A DNA stretch of 64,000 nucleotides, from assembly GCA_910586775.1 (NCBI GenBank), contig CAJUJN010000011.1, positions 18,278 through 82,277 of the forward strand. Reading direction: 5' to 3'. The notes under the pieces were generated by a model. It did not search any database. It worked only from the letters and a program-made list of their open reading frames with translations, and was not told the origin of the DNA. Numbering within the stretch: position 1 is the first letter of the stretch; each line of letters starts with the position of its first letter. This DNA comes from an uncultured Acetatifactor sp. Lineage in GTDB: Bacteria > Bacillota > Clostridia > Lachnospirales > Lachnospiraceae. The position numbers and the translations under genes were made by a program. Below are positions 54,828 through 62,522 of this stretch, piece by piece.

Positions 54828-56254
54828 GCGGGCGGAAACATATACTGATCACTTTAGGCTTTGCCGCGGCGGTGGGGCTGCTTGCCTCCGCTGTCTCCGG
54901 TCTGCTGTTTACTTACCATTACAGCCGGCTGCAGTTTGACCTGGTGAATGTCGTCTGCGGGGAGGTGGTGGAGCAGGAACCGGAAGCGCGGAAAATTGTT
55001 TCCGCCGCCCTGAAGGAATTTACGGACGGAAATCCCGACGGTATGGCCGAAGATGATATTTTGGGGAGTTTGGGATACCGTGTCTATGACTTTGAGGGGA
55101 GTGATTACGGAAAGAGTTTTCTGTATATTGGGGCAGGGTTTCTGGCGGGTGTTTTTCTTATTTATATTACCTTTTTGTATCGGAATAAAAAGGAAGCAGG
55201 CCGGATTCAGGCCCTGGCGGAGTACCTGGAACAGGCCAATACAGGCAGGGCTGCCGTTCTCTCCGCCACAGGTGAGGACGGGTTTTCCAAACTGGAGGAT
55301 GAAATATATAAGACTGTCACTTCTCTCTATCAGACCAGGGACAGGGCGGTTCAGGCCAGGGATGATTTCGCGGAGAATCTGTCCAATATCGCGCACCAGA
55401 TAAAGACTCCCATTACGGCGATGTCCCTATCTGTTCAGATGATGAAGCAGGCGTTGGACGGGGGGCAGATGAGTCAGGCAGGAGTGCAGGGCTTTGACAG
55501 GGAGAGCAAGAGCCAGGCAGAAGAGCGGGACTTGGACGGGGAGCAGATGAGTCAGGCAGGAGTGCAAGGCTTTGACAGGGAGCGTAAGAGTCTGGCAGAA
55601 GAGCAGGATTTGGATGGGGTGCAGATGAGCCGGGCGGGAGAGCATGCTTCGCCAGAGAGCCATGAGAACAGGACTGTGCAGAAAAATGTATGCGGCAGTC
55701 ACCTGAAACAGGTGGAAAAACAGCTTTCACGGCTGGCCCATTTGGAGGAGGCCCTTCTGGTGCTGTCCCGGATTGATGCCGGAACGCTTGTTTTGCAGAA
55801 GAAGGAAGTGGATGTTTTTACGCTGCTCGTGCTGGCGGCGGATAACCTGCAGGAATTCTTTGCGGGTTCCGGCACATCCGTAGATATACCGGAACTGGGG
55901 GCGATGACGGTCGTCGCAGATCTGGACTGGACCATGGAGGCGGTGATGAATCTGATGAAAAACTGCCTGGAGCACGGCAATGGGGGAAGGGTGCATTGTT
56001 CCTGTGCACAGAATCCCTTATACACCGAAATTCTGATCTGGGATGAGGGGGAGGGATTTGCAAAGGAGGATATTCCGCATCTTTTCGAACGGTTTTACAG
56101 AGGAAAGAATGCGGGAGAAGGAGGTATCGGAATCGGATTGGCTCTGGCCCGGGAGATCATTCAGCGCCAGAACGGAACCATACGGGCAAGGAACCGGCCG
56201 GAGGGAGGTGCCTGCTTTGAAATCCGCTTTTATGTTCATTTGGAAGGAGCCTGA
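54824..56254 (+). CDS. Sensor histidine kinase with tandem repeats in the dimerisation domain
   Basis: 476 residues from ATG 54824, overlapping the regulator stop by 4 bases. Two membrane helices flank an exported loop of ~70 residues. HisKA has the phospho-His at 191 (SNIAHQIKTPIT). After ~20 residues of helix 1 comes an insertion with a 26-residue repeat (from 55457). Helix 2 resumes near residue 292 (SHLKQVEKQLSRLAHLEEALLVLSRI). The HATPase follows: NLMKNCLEHGN near 376, DEGEGFAKEDIPHLF and GGIGIGLALAREI. All catalytic motifs are intact. Confidence 0.9.
   Translation: MSGRKHILITLGFAAAVGLLASAVSGLLFTYHYSRLQFDLVNVVCGEVVEQEPEARKIVSAALKEFTDGNPDGMAEDDILGSLGYRVYDFEGSDYGKSFLYIGAGFLAGVFLIYITFLYRNKKEAGRIQALAEYLEQANTGRAAVLSATGEDGFSKLEDEIYKTVTSLYQTRDRAVQARDDFAENLSNIAHQIKTPITAMSLSVQMMKQALDGGQMSQAGVQGFDRESKSQAEERDLDGEQMSQAGVQGFDRERKSLAEEQDLDGVQMSRAGEHASPESHENRTVQKNVCGSHLKQVEKQLSRLAHLEEALLVLSRIDAGTLVLQKKEVDVFTLLVLAADNLQEFFAGSGTSVDIPELGAMTVVADLDWTMEAVMNLMKNCLEHGNGGRVHCSCAQNPLYTEILIWDEGEGFAKEDIPHLFERFYRGKNAGEGGIGIGLALAREIIQRQNGTIRARNRPEGGACFEIRFYVHLEGA
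55457..55640 (+). repeat. 78-bp tandem repeats within the HisKA domain
   Basis: Two full copies of 78 bases (starting at 55457 and 55535) and a partial third from 55613 encode variants of a 26-residue unit (DGEQMSQAGVQGFDRE and following). The frame is preserved and the copies are about 90% alike, so expansion appears recent. Confidence 0.9.
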
Positions 56255-56275
56255 TCAAGGAGGCGTCCCTTTTAC

Positions 56276-56339
56276 ACTGCAGACCGCCGGAAATTGCAGT
56301 GAGAAAATGAGCGAAGGTGCCTTGCCGGCGGTCTGCAGT
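56276..56339. repeat. Large stem-loop between the two regulatory pairs
   Basis: A perfect 15-base inverted repeat (ACTGCAGACCGCCGG at 56276-56290, CCGGCGGTCTGCAGT at 56325-56339) with a 34-base loop. It follows the first kinase stop and precedes the GHKL gene by 112 bases. With no T-run it is unlikely to be an ordinary terminator. It may be an attenuator or a transposon end pair. Confidence 0.6.
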
Positions 56340-56451
56340 CGGAATTCGCGGCAGGTTTTACTGACGTGTAGTATAAAAAACTGAAACTTATAATAACCAT
56401 GTACGAAAACCTGGAGGCAGGGCATGGAGAGGGGACGGGGAAAGACGGAGC

Positions 56452-57822
56452 ATGAGTTTTCTGAGTGTGTTTGGCTATGATTTGTTTTCAGGCGCTTTCG
56501 GCCTGGCTATGGTTGTCTGTACGGGGCTGTTTGTTCTAAGGACTCTTTCTTTTGGCAAGGGGAAGTTCCGGGGCGGCGGAATCGTTTTGGCGGCTGTGTG
56601 GATCGTGATGGAAGCGGGGGCGGCGGCATTGCTTTACAAGGCGGGCCTGCTGCGGTATTATTCTGTGTCCATTCTGCTGGAATATGTACTGCTGATCGGG
56701 AACGCCCTTTGCATCGGTGTTCTTTTCCGGGAGAGGTTCAGACGGTGCTGGGGCATTGTGCTGTTTGAGGGCATTGCGGCGGAGATTTCTGTGATGATGG
56801 TCTTTATCCTGACATCTGAAAGGCCCTATGACCTGAGCATCGGGGAAGAGAGGATTCGGTATTTATTGTCCAATTATATACTGGGGCCGGCTGCCATTCT
56901 GCTGATTTTGTTCCTTTTGCATCAATTGAAGGTGGGAGATGCGTACCGCCGGTGGCTGGAGCACAGGGACGTCTGGAACTGGGGCATGCTCTGCCTGAGC
57001 GCTTATCCCGTTCTGATATATAGTATGATGGCGCTGTTCACCTATGGAGGCATGAGCCGCAACAGCAGCATGAGCATTGCCTACCTGGTATTGATTGCGG
57101 CGCTGATCGTCTTCCACTATAAGGGGCGGGAGGAGTGGCAGCGGAAGGAAGCTGCCGCCCAGTCGCTGATCGTCCAGCAGCAGGAGGCCTATATCAGGAC
57201 GCTGGAGGGGATGCAGGAGGAGATGAGGCGCTTCCGGCATGACTACAAAAATATGATGTCGGGGATGTACCTGACGGCGAAGGAGGGGGAGCTGACGGAG
57301 GCCATGGATTACATCCGGGAGCTGACGGAGGATTTCGACAGCCAGATCGGCGGGCAGATCCGGCAGATGTCCCATTTGGGCAATGTCTGCATGACAGAGG
57401 TGAGAGGGCTCCTCCTGGCGAAGATTTCCCAGATGCAGAAGGAGGGCACGGCCTGTGAGCTGGAGGTGATGCGGCCTTTTCGGGAGACGGGATGCAGGAC
57501 GACGGATCTGTGCAGATGCCTGGGGATTCTGATTGACAATGCCATGGATGAGGTCAGGGGAAAGGAGGACGCCCGGGTGCATATCATGATCAGCTGCCAG
57601 GGGGGGTATACCACATTCCGGGTAAAGAACCGGCTGTACCACGAAGTTGACGTCCACAGAATCTGGCAGCAGGGCTATTCCACCAGAGGGGCGGAGCGGG
57701 GAATCGGGCTGGCCAGCTATCGGAAGATTCTGGATGGGTATGGGAACGTGCTGCCGGCCACGGCGGTGCAGGAGGGCTATTTTGTCCAGGAGTTCAAGGT
57801 GCAGGAGAGGAACGCAGGGTGA
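56452..57822 (+). CDS. GHKL sensor histidine kinase (AgrC-like)
   Basis: 456 residues. About six membrane helices fill residues 1-215. The cytosolic part has a helix with the FRHDYKNMMSGMY His motif near 265, typical of AgrC/GHKL kinases, then the N box ILIDNAMDEV near 365 and the G2-type STRGAERGIGLASYRKIL. The response regulator at 58044 is the clear partner. Such pairs often sense peptides, but no AgrB- or AgrD-like gene is present here. Confidence 0.9.
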   Translation: MSFLSVFGYDLFSGAFGLAMVVCTGLFVLRTLSFGKGKFRGGGIVLAAVWIVMEAGAAALLYKAGLLRYYSVSILLEYVLLIGNALCIGVLFRERFRRCWGIVLFEGIAAEISVMMVFILTSERPYDLSIGEERIRYLLSNYILGPAAILLILFLLHQLKVGDAYRRWLEHRDVWNWGMLCLSAYPVLIYSMMALFTYGGMSRNSSMSIAYLVLIAALIVFHYKGREEWQRKEAAAQSLIVQQQEAYIRTLEGMQEEMRRFRHDYKNMMSGMYLTAKEGELTEAMDYIRELTEDFDSQIGGQIRQMSHLGNVCMTEVRGLLLAKISQMQKEGTACELEVMRPFRETGCRTTDLCRCLGILIDNAMDEVRGKEDARVHIMISCQGGYTTFRVKNRLYHEVDVHRIWQQGYSTRGAERGIGLASYRKILDGYGNVLPATAVQEGYFVQEFKVQERNAG

Positions 57823-57877
57823 GTGGGGGCTTTAGACAGCGCCTAAGTTCAGCTCCGTAGGGCACCAGCCAATGTTT

Positions 57878-58030
57878 GCCAATGTCAGGGTGCAGGGCGG
57901 AGAAGAGGCGGAACTATAAACAGCCTCTGGTCCGCCCTGTGCCCCAGAGGATTTACGGACGCGCTCTTTTGGCGGCCGAAAATTCTCTGCCAATGTCAGG
58001 GCGCAGGGTGGAGAAGAGGCGGGACTATAA
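57878..58030 (+). repeat. Direct 42-bp repeat in the leader of the LytTR gene
   Basis: Two near-identical 42-base segments start at 57878 and 57989 (111 bases apart). Both run from GCCAATGTCAGGG through GGAGAAGAGGCGG and ACTATAA. The second copy ends 14 bases before the LytTR start codon and lies next to its ribosome site. The region appears to be a leader duplication, with no open gene. Confidence 0.8.
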
Positions 58031-58043
58031 TAAGGAGAGAAAA

Positions 58044-58778
58044 ATGTTGCCGGTATATATTTGTGAGGATGAGGAGAGCATCCGCGGGATGCAGCGGGAA
58101 TGTCTGGAGAAGCAGATTATGATAGAGGGATATGACATGGAGGTTGTCCTGTGCAGCGGCAGTCCCCAGGAGGTTCTGGAGGCAGTGAAGAAGGCGCCGG
58201 GACGGGGGATTTATTTCCTGGACGTGGAGCTGAAGGGGGAGGCCATGGACGGGTTCGCTTTGGGGCGGGAGATCAGGAAGCTGGATCCAAGGGGGTTTTT
58301 GGTGTATGTGACGGCATATGGGAACCTGGCGTTTGAGACGTTCCGCTATCATCTGGAGGCGCTGGATTATATTGTGAAGGAGAGCAGGGAGAAGATGGAG
58401 GAGGGGCTCAGGCAGAGCCTCTTTGTGATTACCCAGCGGATGCGGGCGGAGCAGGGGGAACACAGGGAGTATTTTTCCGTGAAGGTGATGGATGTGGTGA
58501 AGCATGTGCCGGTGGATGAAATCCTGTTTTTTGAGGCCACGGCGCGCACCCACAGGATCGCCCTCCACGGGATGAACGACTGGTTCGACTTCATCGGGAG
58601 CCTGCGGGAGCTGGAAGGGCAGCTGGGGAGCAGATTTCTCCGGACCCACAGGGCTTATCTGGTGAATGTGGATCAGATTGCGGAGCTGGATTTGAAAGGG
58701 CGGGAGATACGGATGAAGAATGGGGAGAGATGCCTGTTTTCCAGGAATGTGAAGGGGGCGCTGTTGGAGAGGATGTGA
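58044..58778 (+). CDS. LytTR-family response regulator
   Basis: 244 residues from ATG 58044, with AAGGAGAG upstream; the frame is open further upstream but only repeats lie there. The receiver starts LPVYICEDEESIRG, with the Asp in IYFLDVELKG. The LytTR DNA-binding domain covers ~145-244 (VKHVPVDEILFFEATARTHRI, FLRTHRAYLVNVDQI). It is the partner of the GHKL kinase and probably controls the ABC-2 exporter downstream at 60167, though the toxin pair lies between them. A terminator overlaps the 3' end. Confidence 0.92.
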   Translation: MLPVYICEDEESIRGMQRECLEKQIMIEGYDMEVVLCSGSPQEVLEAVKKAPGRGIYFLDVELKGEAMDGFALGREIRKLDPRGFLVYVTAYGNLAFETFRYHLEALDYIVKESREKMEEGLRQSLFVITQRMRAEQGEHREYFSVKVMDVVKHVPVDEILFFEATARTHRIALHGMNDWFDFIGSLRELEGQLGSRFLRTHRAYLVNVDQIAELDLKGREIRMKNGERCLFSRNVKGALLERM

Positions 58779-58803
58779 GATTCCGCTCGGGCAGCGCCTT
58801 TTT
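58755..58803 (+). terminator. Terminator overlapping the LytTR gene end
   Basis: GGGGGCGCTG in the last codons pairs with CAGCGCC about 30 bases later, followed by TTTTT. A near-copy of this whole segment occurs at 59992-60042. Confidence 0.7.
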
Positions 58804-58833
58804 CCTCTGGACAGCTTTCTTCCCGGCATAAGG

Positions 58834-58931
58834 AAGTGTCTACAAATAACTGATACGAGTTTAAAGCCGTTTTCCTTATATTTCCGGGCTTTTCCTTAAA
58901 GAAGTTGTATCAGTTATTTTCCGACAATTCC
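58834..58931. repeat. MITE-like element with terminal inverted repeats
   Basis: Perfect 13-base arms (AAATAACTGATAC at 58844-58856, GTATCAGTTATTT at 58907-58919) lie within longer imperfect arms, from GGAAGTGTC near 58832 to CGACAATTCC at 58931. The ~50 base core has no gene. Parts of the right end (TTATTTTCCGACAATTCC) recur at 61945-61962 and, less exactly, at 21165-21182. Confidence 0.6.
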
Positions 58932-59084
58932 TAACATACATCTCCTATGAAGAAACAGACCGCCAGCTGTTCCCATTCTGCCGATTGCTGAGGGCACGGT
59001 TCTTTCAGTTGGAGCCTGTTTGCTGGCAACAGCTATGCCTCTGCACGCCCATAAAAACCAGTAATTTATGTAAATCTCACCCTA

Positions 59085-59097
59085 TATGTAATACATA
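59085..59097. promoter_or_regulatory. Palindrome upstream of the RelB/YoeB promoter
   Basis: TATGTAATACATA is a perfect 13-base palindrome 4 bases upstream of the -35. It is a candidate operator for autoregulation by the RelB/YoeB pair. Confidence 0.4.
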
Positions 59098-59100
59098 CGC

Positions 59101-59129
59101 TTGCTTTCGGCATACAATAGTGCTATAAT
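59101..59129 (+). promoter_or_regulatory. Sigma-A promoter of the RelB/YoeB pair
   Basis: TTGCTT at 59101-59106, a 17-base spacer, then a perfect TATAAT at 59124-59129, 32 bases before the RelB start. Confidence 0.75.
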
Positions 59130-59161
59130 AATCACAACCCGAATACGAAAGGAGAATATCT

Positions 59162-59431
59162 ATGGCACTGGCAACCATAACCGCAAGGGTAGATGAAAAA
59201 GACAAGGCCAGCTTTGATGCCTTCTGCTCCAATGTTGGCCTGAATACTTCTACCGCAATCAATCTTTTTGTGAAAGCAGTTTTACGCGAAAACCGCATCC
59301 CGTTTGAGATCGCCCAGACCACCGACCCATTCTTCTCCGAGGCGAACATGGCCTATGTGAAGAAATCCGTCCAGGAGCTAAGAGCCGGGAAAGGCACCGC
59401 CCATGAACTGATCGAGGTGGACGATGAGTGA
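59162..59431 (+). CDS. RelB/DinJ family antitoxin
   Basis: 89 residues with AAAGGAG upstream. The ribbon-helix-helix start is typical (ATITARVDEKDKASFDAFC, then VGLNTSTAINLFVKAVLRENRIPFEI). The C-terminal half should wrap the toxin. It overlaps the toxin gene by 8 bases, a coupled arrangement. Such antitoxins repress their own promoter with the toxin. Confidence 0.92.
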   Translation: MALATITARVDEKDKASFDAFCSNVGLNTSTAINLFVKAVLRENRIPFEIAQTTDPFFSEANMAYVKKSVQELRAGKGTAHELIEVDDE

Positions 59432-59741
59432 AAAAATATGGTCGGACGATGCCTGGGAGGACTACCTCTACTGGCAGACACAGGATAAAAAAACACTAAA
59501 GCGGATCAACCAGCTCATTCAGGATATCGAGCGGAACGGCTGCATGAAAGGAATCGGAAAACCCGAACCCCTTTCTGACGATCTGCAGGGCGAATACAGC
59601 CGTCGCATCAATGAAAAAAACCGCCTCGTCTACCACATGGAAAACGAGCGAATCTACATCGCCACTGTAGAGGCCGCTATGGAGATAAATAATCCCAACC
59701 GATTCCCGCCTGTATCCAACGCATTCTGTTACCACTTCTGA
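59424..59741 (+). CDS. YoeB/Txe family toxin, C-terminally frameshifted
   Basis: 105 residues; YoeB is normally ~84. The core is intact: KIWSDDAWEDYLYWQTQDKK, KGIGKPEPLSDDLQGEYSRRINEKNRLVY. After IYIAT the frame departs from the family. One base appears to be missing at 59664-59666: the other frame reads TGT AGA GGC CGC TAT GGA GAT AAA TAA, ending at 59692, giving CRGRYGDK as in normal toxins. The catalytic C-terminal His-Tyr pair is therefore lost (and the His is already Arg in the old frame). The toxin is probably inactive, while the antitoxin is intact. Confidence 0.85.
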   Translation: MSEKIWSDDAWEDYLYWQTQDKKTLKRINQLIQDIERNGCMKGIGKPEPLSDDLQGEYSRRINEKNRLVYHMENERIYIATVEAAMEINNPNRFPPVSNAFCYHF

Positions 59742-59812
59742 TCAAAGCATATGCCAAAACTAAGCTATTACCAGAAGAAGGGGGAGCCAACACACCTGTA
59801 AAAATTAGATTG

Positions 59813-59902
59813 ATGGAAACTACGAAATGGTCCGTAGAACAAGCTATGGATGCCTTACAAATTCCCGATGCTGATAAAGAGAAATATATCTCGCGATTGT
59901 AA
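59813..59902 (+). pseudogene. 3' remnant of an Rpn/PDDEXK-type gene
   Basis: 29 codons, METTKWSVEQAMDALQIPDADKEKY and on, match the conserved C-terminal helix of Rpn-like transposase/nuclease proteins (WSVERAMEALEIP). The catalytic part is absent. Confidence 0.5.
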
Positions 59903-59991
59903 GGAAGCGCCTGATGGCAGACGCTTTTGAAAGCGAGGGAATATTGACAAAAAATACAGTTTCATTTGCTGCAGAAAGAAAAGCAGATGAA

Positions 59992-60042
59992 AAGGGCGCT
60001 GACAGAGTGGATGTGAGATTCCGCTCAGGCAGCGCCTTTTTC
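59992..60042 (+). repeat. Copy of the LytTR gene end and terminator
   Basis: This segment (GGGCGCTG, a following GTGGATGTGAGATTCCGCTC and CAGCGCCTTTTTCC) matches the LytTR 3' end and terminator at 58755-58803. It suggests a duplicated LytTR gene once stood here and was deleted. It may still act as a terminator. Confidence 0.65.
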
Positions 60043-60166
60043 CATTCAGGCACATTTCCACACAGGCGCCGGGGCGGGTGGTAAGATATGCGCAGTGGAG
60101 ATGCAAAGCGTCTGGACATAAAACCAGCCACATCTACACGAAAAAACAAAGAAAGAAGGTTATCAT

Positions 60167-61024
60167 ATGGAACAGAATGTACTGCTTTCCCTGTCCCACA
60201 TTTCCAAGCGGTTCAAGACGGAACAGGCGCTGAAGGACATCAACATGACCCTGCACCAGGGCGAAATCCTGGGCTTCCTGGGGCCGTCAGGGGCGGGAAA
60301 GACCACCACGATCAAGATCATCACCGGACAGCTGCGGCAGACCTCCGGGGAGGCCAGGCTCCTGGGCACGGACTCCTCCAACATCGACGAGTCCATTTAC
60401 GAAAAAATCGGCGTGGTCTCGGACAACAGCGGCATCTACAAGAAGATGACCGTATGGCAGAACCTCTATGTGTTCGCCGGGATATGGCAGGTGTCCCGGG
60501 AGAGGGTGGAGAAGGTGCTGACTCAGGTAGGGCTTGGGGAGCACAGGAACAAACCCGCCGGGAAGCTCTCCAAAGGCCAGACCCAGCGGCTTGTCCTGGC
60601 CCGGGCGGTGCTGCACAAGCCCAGGGTCTTATTCCTGGATGAGCCCACCAGCGGCCTGGATCCCTCCACCGCCGTGGCCATCCACCGGATGCTGCTGGAG
60701 CTGAAGGAGGAGGGGATGGCGATCTTCCTCACCACCCACAACATGGAGGAGGCCGCGAAGCTCTGCGACAAGGTGGCGCTCCTGCACGACGGCGAGATCG
60801 TGGAGTTCGGCTCCCCTCAGGAAATCTGCCTGAAGCACAACCGCAACAAGAAATACAGTGTGCTGCTGGAGGACAACAGGGAGCTGGAGCTGGCCCAGAA
60901 TCCGGAGAACGTCCGGAAAATCGCCGGGTGGATGGAGCGGGACGAGATCAGGAGGATCCATTCCTGTGAGCCCACTTTGGAGACCGTATTCCTGGAGGTC
61001 ACAGGGAAAGACCTCAATGTATGA
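60167..61024 (+). CDS. ABC transporter ATP-binding protein
   Basis: 285 residues. Walker A GPSGAGKT near residue 40, signature LSKGQ near 133, Walker B VLFLDEPTSGLDP and switch His in LTTHNMEE. It belongs to the class that pairs with ABC-2 permeases for peptide or drug export. The membrane gene follows 99 bases downstream. Confidence 0.93.
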   Translation: MEQNVLLSLSHISKRFKTEQALKDINMTLHQGEILGFLGPSGAGKTTTIKIITGQLRQTSGEARLLGTDSSNIDESIYEKIGVVSDNSGIYKKMTVWQNLYVFAGIWQVSRERVEKVLTQVGLGEHRNKPAGKLSKGQTQRLVLARAVLHKPRVLFLDEPTSGLDPSTAVAIHRMLLELKEEGMAIFLTTHNMEEAAKLCDKVALLHDGEIVEFGSPQEICLKHNRNKKYSVLLEDNRELELAQNPENVRKIAGWMERDEIRRIHSCEPTLETVFLEVTGKDLNV

Positions 61025-61123
61025 AAAAATGAATGAAAAAGAGTGAAAAAAAGCGTATGAAAAAGAATGAAAAAAAGCGTATGGAAAAGCTTGGAAAAAG
61101 CATATGGAAAGGAGTTTACGGAC
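61025..61123 (+). repeat. Low-complexity A-rich spacer with short repeats
   Basis: Iterations of GTATGAAAAAG and GAAAAAAAGCG fill the gap between the ATPase and permease genes. The permease ribosome site (GGAAAGGAG) ends it. Confidence 0.6.
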
Positions 61124-61927
61124 ATGAATAGCTTGAATGGAAATGTACAAACGATGGAAATGGGCGGCTGCTCCAGCGCGCAAAGGGCAGGGAATCTGCA
61201 TAAACTGGCCGCGGTAGCCCGGATTAAATGGCTGTGCATCAGCCGGAATGCCATGATCATGATAGGGCCGGTGCTGGTCATCGGGATGGTGTATGTATGC
61301 AAAATCCTCTATGGAATCAATTCAGGGGGCACGCTGGTGCCGTTTCTGCGAGGGGTCCTTCTGAACATCGGAATCACCATGAACATCTGCGCGGAGGGCT
61401 TCATCATGGTGGGCACGTCCATAGCGGAGGAGAAGGAGAGCCATACGCTGCGGGTGCTGATGACATCTTCGATTACGGGGATGCAGTATTTTATCGGCAG
61501 TATCCTGTTTCCCTTTGTGATGCTGATGGCGGTGAACTACATCGTGCTCTTCATCAGCGGGATTCCCATGGACATCGTCCCCTGGATTCCCTTTTTCTTT
61601 GTGAGCATGGTGGTCTCCCTCACCAGCTGCGTGCTGGGGATGATCGTGGGAATCTGCGCCAAGAACCAGATGAACGCCAATCTGATCTCCTATCCCTTCC
61701 TGATGGTGTTCATGATGGTGCCGATATTCGGGAACATGTCGGAGGCGCTCCACAAAATCTCGGGATTCCTGTTCACCGGGGTCATGACGGGGATGACGGA
61801 ATGCCTGGCGGCAGGGGAGACATATGTGATGTCGCCTCTGGACATCGCGGTGCTGTTCGGGGAGCTGCTGATCAGCGTTCTGGTGTTTTTGGTGCTTTAT
61901 AAGCGAAACGGGTATGAGAAGGACTAA
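61124..61927 (+). CDS. ABC-2 type permease
   Basis: 267 residues from ATG 61124, with GGAAAGGAG upstream; the earlier ATG at 61067 lies in the repeat-rich spacer. About six hydrophobic helices are seen, with the cytosolic motif AEEKESHTLRVLMTSSI typical of ABC-2 exporters. It is the membrane partner of the ATPase at 60167. The transported substrate (peptide, lipid or drug) is unknown. Confidence 0.9.
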   Translation: MNSLNGNVQTMEMGGCSSAQRAGNLHKLAAVARIKWLCISRNAMIMIGPVLVIGMVYVCKILYGINSGGTLVPFLRGVLLNIGITMNICAEGFIMVGTSIAEEKESHTLRVLMTSSITGMQYFIGSILFPFVMLMAVNYIVLFISGIPMDIVPWIPFFFVSMVVSLTSCVLGMIVGICAKNQMNANLISYPFLMVFMMVPIFGNMSEALHKISGFLFTGVMTGMTECLAAGETYVMSPLDIAVLFGELLISVLVFLVLYKRNGYEKD

Positions 61928-61944
61928 TTGCGATATGTGCACGG

Positions 61945-61962
61945 TTATTTTCCGGCAATTCC
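61945..61962 (+). repeat. Copy 3 of the dispersed 18-base motif
   Basis: TTATTTTCCGGCAATTCC, 17 bases after the permease stop, differs by one base from the right end of the element at 58834-58931. Confidence 0.55.
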
Positions 61963-62325
61963 CAGGACTTTATTCTGTTGTGCCATGAGACATACTGCAG
62001 ACGTGAATTTGTCAGGAGCGGACTGTTTTACGAAGAGCGCTGTGTTTCGATTGCCCTGGCAGGGAGATTACTCCGTTTTCGAGGCCGTCCGCAGGTTCTG
62101 CAATATGCTTTGCAATGGAAAGAACCCAATCCGCTTCCGTTTGTGGGATAGGAGAAATTCTCCTGGAAAGTCCGGTGAAAGCAGGCATGGCCAATTCCGT
62201 TGACTCGCAGAAAAGCAGGCAGCGGGAGAGGGGGCCGCCTGGCGACGCGGCGGACAAGGGCTGTTCCGGCTGCGGCTGTTACAAGCCGCAGCCGCCCCTA
62301 AAGTATAAATTTAAAAATACAGGGA
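61963..62325. other. Intergenic stretch without a supported gene
   Basis: About 360 bases between the permease and the promoter at 62326. Short frames on both strands lack ribosome sites and known motifs. The GC-rich stem at 62268-62293 (GGCTGCGGCT and AGCCGCAGCC) has no T-run. Confidence 0.4.
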
Positions 62326-62354
62326 ATGACTTTTCCGGCGTTTCATGATAGAAT
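62326..62354 (+). promoter_or_regulatory. Sigma-A-type promoter before the PIN remnant
   Basis: ATGACT at 62326-62331, a 17-base spacer, then TAGAAT at 62349-62354. It lies just upstream of the PIN remnant and could also drive the TetR gene. Confidence 0.45.
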
Positions 62355-62377
62355 AAATTACAGACGGGAGACAGGTG

Positions 62378-62497
62378 ATGCGCAGGTTGAAGGTTTATCC
62401 GGATACTTCTGTGGTCAGCAATCAATATCCGCTGCATATATCGCAGCGGTTCTGTGTCCTGTCTGAACTGTTACTACGCTGTCCCCCCCATTCATAA
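62378..62497 (+). pseudogene. 5' remnant of a PIN-domain (VapC-like) toxin gene
   Basis: 39 codons starting MRRLKVYPDTSVVSN, matching the PIN-domain start (KLYLDTSVISH) including the first catalytic Asp. After that, similarity stops and the frame ends at 62497. It is a truncated toxin. Confidence 0.6.
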
Positions 62498-62522
62498 CCC
62501 CGGAAAGGAATCGATCTGAAAC

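Noticed and set aside
56254..58044. An AgrD-like autoinducer peptide for the GHKL/LytTR pair
   Set aside because: I looked for a short peptide gene and an AgrB-like membrane protease nearby and found neither.
59914..60084. 56-codon frame before the ABC ATPase
   Set aside because: It runs through the duplicated LytTR terminator and has no family resemblance, so it is probably chance.
61928..62260. Short frames on both strands after the ABC permease
   Set aside because: No ribosome sites, no conserved motifs and no supporting context.
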